The notes under the pieces: generated by a model
Told to the model about the DNA's origin: nothing
Seen by the model: only the letters and a program-made list of their open reading frames with translations
The model's database searches: none
DNA from: SCUD01 sp036824505
Lineage (GTDB): Bacteria; Pseudomonadota; Gammaproteobacteria; Steroidobacterales; Steroidobacteraceae
NCBI GenBank assembly: GCA_036824505.1
Contig: DAITAA010000042.1
Location: forward strand, 1-14,012
Direction: 5' to 3'
Length of the DNA stretch: 14,012 bases
In this document: in pieces, positions 11,307 to 14,012 of the stretch
Position numbering within the stretch: the first letter of the stretch is position 1
Layout: the number at the start of each line of letters is the position of its first letter
Made by a program: the position numbers and the translations under genes

Positions 11307-13351
11307 CTGCTGGTCGCCTCGTCGAAGATCAGCACCTTTGGTCGCCTGAGCAATGCACGGGCGATCGCAATCCGCTGCTTCTGGCCGCCGGATAAACCGG
11401 CGCCGCGCTCGCCGATCTCGGTCTGGTATCCCTGCGGCAACTGCTCGATGACCTGATGGATTTCAGCCATGCGGCAGGCGGCGACGACCTCGTTGAAGCT
11501 CGCCCGCGGGTTGGCCAGCATCAGGTTGTCGAGTACGGTGCCGGAATAGAGCACGGTCTCCTGTGGAACAACGCCAAAGCTGGCGCGCAGTTCGTTGGCG
11601 GCAAGGTGGCGCGTGTCGATACCATCGACCAGAATCGAACCCAGAGTCGGGCGGTAGAAACCCAGCAGCAGCCTGGCCAGTGTCGACTTGCCACAACCGG
11701 ACGGGCCGACGAGTCCGACACATTCGCCCGCACGGATATGAAGGTTCAGGTCTTCGAAAAGGAGCGGTCGATCGTCGTCGTAGCGGAACGCAAGATCGCG
11801 GATCTCGATGATTGGCTTGCTCTCACTCCAGCCCTTTTCCGCTGATGTCGGAGAGGGAGTCGCAATTGATCCTGCGCGTGTCGGCAGAATGCGATACGGT
11901 TCGGTCGGTGCATCCATCAGGTCGCCGAGGCGCTTGACTGCAAGGCGTGCCTGCTGGAACTGCTGCCACAGGCCGACCAGGCGCAGCATCGGCTGGCTGA
12001 GTCGGCTGGCAAACATCTGAAACGCGACCAGCATGCCGATCGTAAAGACGCTTGACGCATCGGCAGTGGGCCGCATCACGATCCAGGCACCGACGATCAG
12101 GATCGCAATCGTCATTATCTGCTCGAGCGTCTGCGCAACCACGTTATAGGTGTTGGCCACCTGCCGGGTCATGAAGCCTGCGTGCAGATGCGAGGCCAGG
12201 AAGTCGCCGTAACGACGCTGCAGAACGGGCTCCATTTGAAGGCTCTTGACGGTCTCTATCCCGGCAACGAATTCGGTCACGAATGCCTGATTGCGTGCCC
12301 CGAGCAGGAACTCGCAATTCAAGCGCGTCTGAAAGACGGGCGACACGGCGAGGCTGGCGAGGACGATCGCGCCCAGAACCCCCAGCACGATTAACGTCAG
12401 CGGCACCGAGTAAAAGAACATCAGCGCCAGGCAGATTGAAAGGAATGGCAGGTCGAGGACGAGCGAGATTGCCGCCGAAGCAAGGAAGTCGCGGATCTGC
12501 TCGATGCCGTGCAGACGAGCGGCAATGACACCGGTGGGCCGGTGCTCGAAATACCGCGGCGGCAACTCGACGAGGTGCTTGAACACCGACGCGCCCAGAA
12601 CCGCGTCGATGCGCATGCCGGTGTGCAGAACCAGAAACTGTCGGATCCAGGTCAGCCCGGCAGAGAACGCGGCAAAGATCGCCAGACCGATTCCAAGCGC
12701 GATCAGCGTGGATTCGGTGCGGTGGACGACGACTCGATCGATGATGGACTGCGTGATCAGCGGAGCTCCGAGCGCAAGCAATTGAATTGCCAGCGACGCC
12801 ATCAGCACGTTGCGCCAGAGGCGCTTGTGCTTGAGCAGCTCGGGCACGAACCATCTGAAACCAAACGCGGGGCGCATTGACACGGAGTCCGGGTCGGACG
12901 GTGGCGCGACCGTAGCCCGGGCGACCAGCAACTCGCCCGTCAACCGGGTATTGAAGTCGACGTGCGAGACGAGGGTCGGCGTGGTTGCGCGGGGCGCAAA
13001 ATAGGAAACCCCGGTCTCGTCAACCTTCACGACGATGACGTGAAGGTCGTGATCGGATCCCGACGATGTCTTCAGTCGCGCAAGGGCGGGGAGGTTGTCT
13101 GAGTCGAGCGCCGGCCGCCTAATCGTTGCGACGCCCACGTCAAATAACGAGCGTTCGACCAGCGCCCGATCGTAGGGCGGGACGCTGCGCTGCCTGAGCA
13201 GCGCGGGATTGAAGGCGATGCCGAGAAGTCCGCAAAGACTTCCGACCAGCCAGCAGAAGTCGTCCGCCGACAGTTCATCTGGGATTTGTCGGGCGCCGCT
13301 CGACGCCGATGTCGTTTGATCCTCCAGCCATGCGTCTCCACGCGGTGCCAT
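11307..13351 (-). CDS. hlyB: T1SS ABC exporter with C39-like domain, HlyB family (3' end in assembly gap)
   Basis: I chose ATG 13351 because GGGGAGGAG lies seven bases upstream; an in-frame TTG at 13441 would add 30 residues but falls in the promoter. The visible 681 residues contain a C39-peptidase-like domain (~25-150), six likely membrane helices (~178-455, for example NVLMASLAIQLLALGAPLIT and ISLVLDLPFLSICLALMFFY), and an ATPase domain from ~513. The ATPase has Walker A GPSGCGKST (549-557), Q-loop VVPQET, signature LSGGQKQR and Walker B VLIFDEATS; the D-loop and switch His are in the gap. The C39 triad looks broken: LHVIVV supplies a His, but there is no QxxxxDCGP motif and FAPR stands where an Asp-Pro is usual. 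That suggests a non-cleaving HlyB-type domain that docks the unfolded substrate. A ~35-residue Pro/Ser/Thr-rich linker joins membrane and ATPase domains. First gene of the operon. Confidence 0.95.
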
Positions 13352-13412
13352 TGCTTTCTCCTCCCCGACAGGATTGTCTGTTCGCGCGTTTTTTGTGACC
13401 CTTGCGAGGTCG

Positions 13413-13441
13413 ATTGAATTTGAGCGCAGCGGCGGCGTCAA
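13413..13441 (-). promoter_or_regulatory. Candidate sigma70-type promoter of the T1SS operon
   Basis: On the minus strand, TTGACG (13441-13436; five of six consensus bases) is followed after exactly 17 bases by TTCAAT (13418-13413; four of six). Transcription would start near 13406, leaving a leader of about 55 bases before ATG 13351 and its strong GGAGGAG ribosome site. A TCACGTGA palindrome lies ten bases upstream of the -35 element. Confidence 0.55.
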
Positions 13442-13450
13442 CCTGAAAAT

Positions 13451-13458
13451 TCACGTGA
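13451..13458. promoter_or_regulatory. TCACGTGA palindrome upstream of the operon promoter
   Basis: A perfect 8-bp palindrome sits immediately upstream of the candidate -35 element. The same CACGTG core occurs again at 13638-13643 within GCACGTGC. The position would suit a transcription-factor site, but the motif is short and could occur by chance. Confidence 0.3.
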
Positions 13459-13648
13459 CATCTCGGCTTGCTGCGGGTGTAATCAGCGGTCGCGAAGAAC
13501 GCGGTGGGTACCCGCCTCCCGCGTCATCGCCCACGGACGTGGTGCAAGACCGTGCGTGGGAATCCACAACTCTGAGGAGCAACGCTCTGGCGCGAAGAAG
13601 TGCGGGCGTGATGAGCACGAAGTGGGCACGGAACAAGCACGTGCCCAG

Positions 13649-13679
13649 AAATGAAAAGGGCTTCCGTCTGGAAGCCCTT
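13649..13679 (-). terminator. Rho-independent terminator, best read on the minus strand
   Basis: A perfect 10-bp stem (AAGGGCTTCC at 13656-13665 and GGAAGCCCTT at 13670-13679) encloses the loop GTCT. On the minus strand it is followed by TTTTCATTT, a reasonable U-tract; on the plus strand the tail (GGTTTGTTGG) is weaker. It would end transcription entering from the right, insulating the T1SS operon from the upstream gene. Confidence 0.75.
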
Positions 13680-13830
13680 GGTTTGTTGGTTGCGGGGGAA
13701 GGATTTCGGGTTATGAGATGGAAGTTTCATGCGCGCTTTTGCGCGTGAATCAATTTGTTCAATTCGGGCTAAATCGGTCTTCCTCCCTGCGCCTCCTTGT
13801 CTTTCAGCGACTTATTGGTCGGCCGGCTTA

Positions 13831-14012
13831 TTACGCGGGAGCCCACTTCACCACGACTGAGCCCGATCCGCCGAACACTTGCGCGAAAAGAAACGAAACG
13901 CGACGTACGTCCCCGATCTCATGTAGTAGTGCGTGTGATTTGACCTTTGGCCGCACCGAAAAGATGCAAGGGCGGATGAGGCGAAGTTCTCCGACCGGCA
14001 ACGGCAGCAGGA
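13831..14012 (-). CDS. Possible C-terminus of an unidentified minus-strand protein (5' end outside window)
   Basis: A minus-strand frame enters from the right edge and ends with TAA at 13831. It gives 59 residues, LLPLPVGELRLIRPCIFSVR... ending in VFGGSGSVVVKWAPA. I recognise no family. Composition looks protein-like, about two thirds of third codon positions are G or C, and a good minus-strand terminator follows 150 bases downstream. The plus strand is also open here in the codon-aligned antisense frame, so the call is tentative. Confidence 0.4.
   Translation of the reverse strand, partial: LLPLPVGELRLIRPCIFSVRPKVKSHALLHEIGDVRRVSFLFAQVFGGSGSVVVKWAPA

Larger units (their letters stand above)
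13352..13830. other. Intergenic region upstream of the operon
   Basis: I see no convincing gene in these 479 bases; the short open frames on both strands lack ribosome sites and protein-like composition. The region holds the operon promoter, two CACGTG palindromes, an 8-bp stem with a 9-base loop (TGGGCACG at 13623-13630 and CGTGCCCA at 13640-13647), the terminator hairpin at 13656-13679, and a further imperfect hairpin at 13726-13749 (TTCATGCGC / GCGCGTGAA, six-base loop). Confidence 0.7.

Noticed and set aside
10850..13441. A single 863-residue minus-strand protein spanning the N run
   Set aside because: It is hlyB read through the gap into the wrong frame of hlyD. After the N the sequence has no transporter character, while the neighbouring frame gives a clean HlyD. 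Its TTG start also lies inside the promoter candidate.
13374..13748. Plus-strand open frame of 124 codons in the intergenic region
   Set aside because: It runs through the operon promoter and the terminator hairpin, has no ribosome site and resembles no protein I know.

Overview
The window is GC-rich proteobacterial DNA (Gram-negative, most likely a gamma- or betaproteobacterium; I cannot name the genus). Nearly all of it is one minus-strand type I secretion (T1SS) operon, read from right to left. The gene order is an HlyB-like ABC exporter (13351 down to the gap), an HlyD-like adaptor (gap to 10018), a lipoprotein-like protein of unknown family (10021 to 8981), and one giant RTX protein (8984 down past the left edge). 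hlyD/lipoprotein and lipoprotein/rtx each overlap by the four bases ATGA, so translational coupling is likely. A good promoter candidate (TTGACG, 17 bp, TTCAAT) lies at 13413-13441, just upstream of hlyB. A run of 100 N (11207-11306) hides the 3' end of hlyB and the 5' end of hlyD.

The RTX gene is open for about 2,994 codons and has no stop before the left edge. Its first ~620 residues form an alpha/beta-hydrolase (lipase-like) domain with a GYSLGG nucleophile elbow. Blocks of GGxGxDxLx calcium-binding nonapeptides follow, interleaved with RTX-associated beta modules, an aromatic-rich non-RTX linker, three tandem cadherin/dystroglycan-like (CADG) domains, and four ~80-100-residue units that reach the left edge. 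The C-terminal secretion signal lies outside the window. No HlyC-type acyltransferase and no TolC-type outer-membrane channel are visible.

Right of hlyB is an intergenic stretch (13352-13830) with the promoter, two CACGTG palindromes and several hairpins. One hairpin is a good minus-strand terminator. Beyond it the tail of another minus-strand reading frame may end at 13831.

Working model (inference): HlyB/HlyD, with a TolC encoded elsewhere, export a very large calcium-folding surface or secreted hydrolase. The co-translated lipoprotein may anchor it, assist it or protect the cell from it, in the manner of the meningococcal FrpD/FrpC pair. Many plus-strand open frames over the RTX gene are only antisense shadows of its GGxGxD codons.
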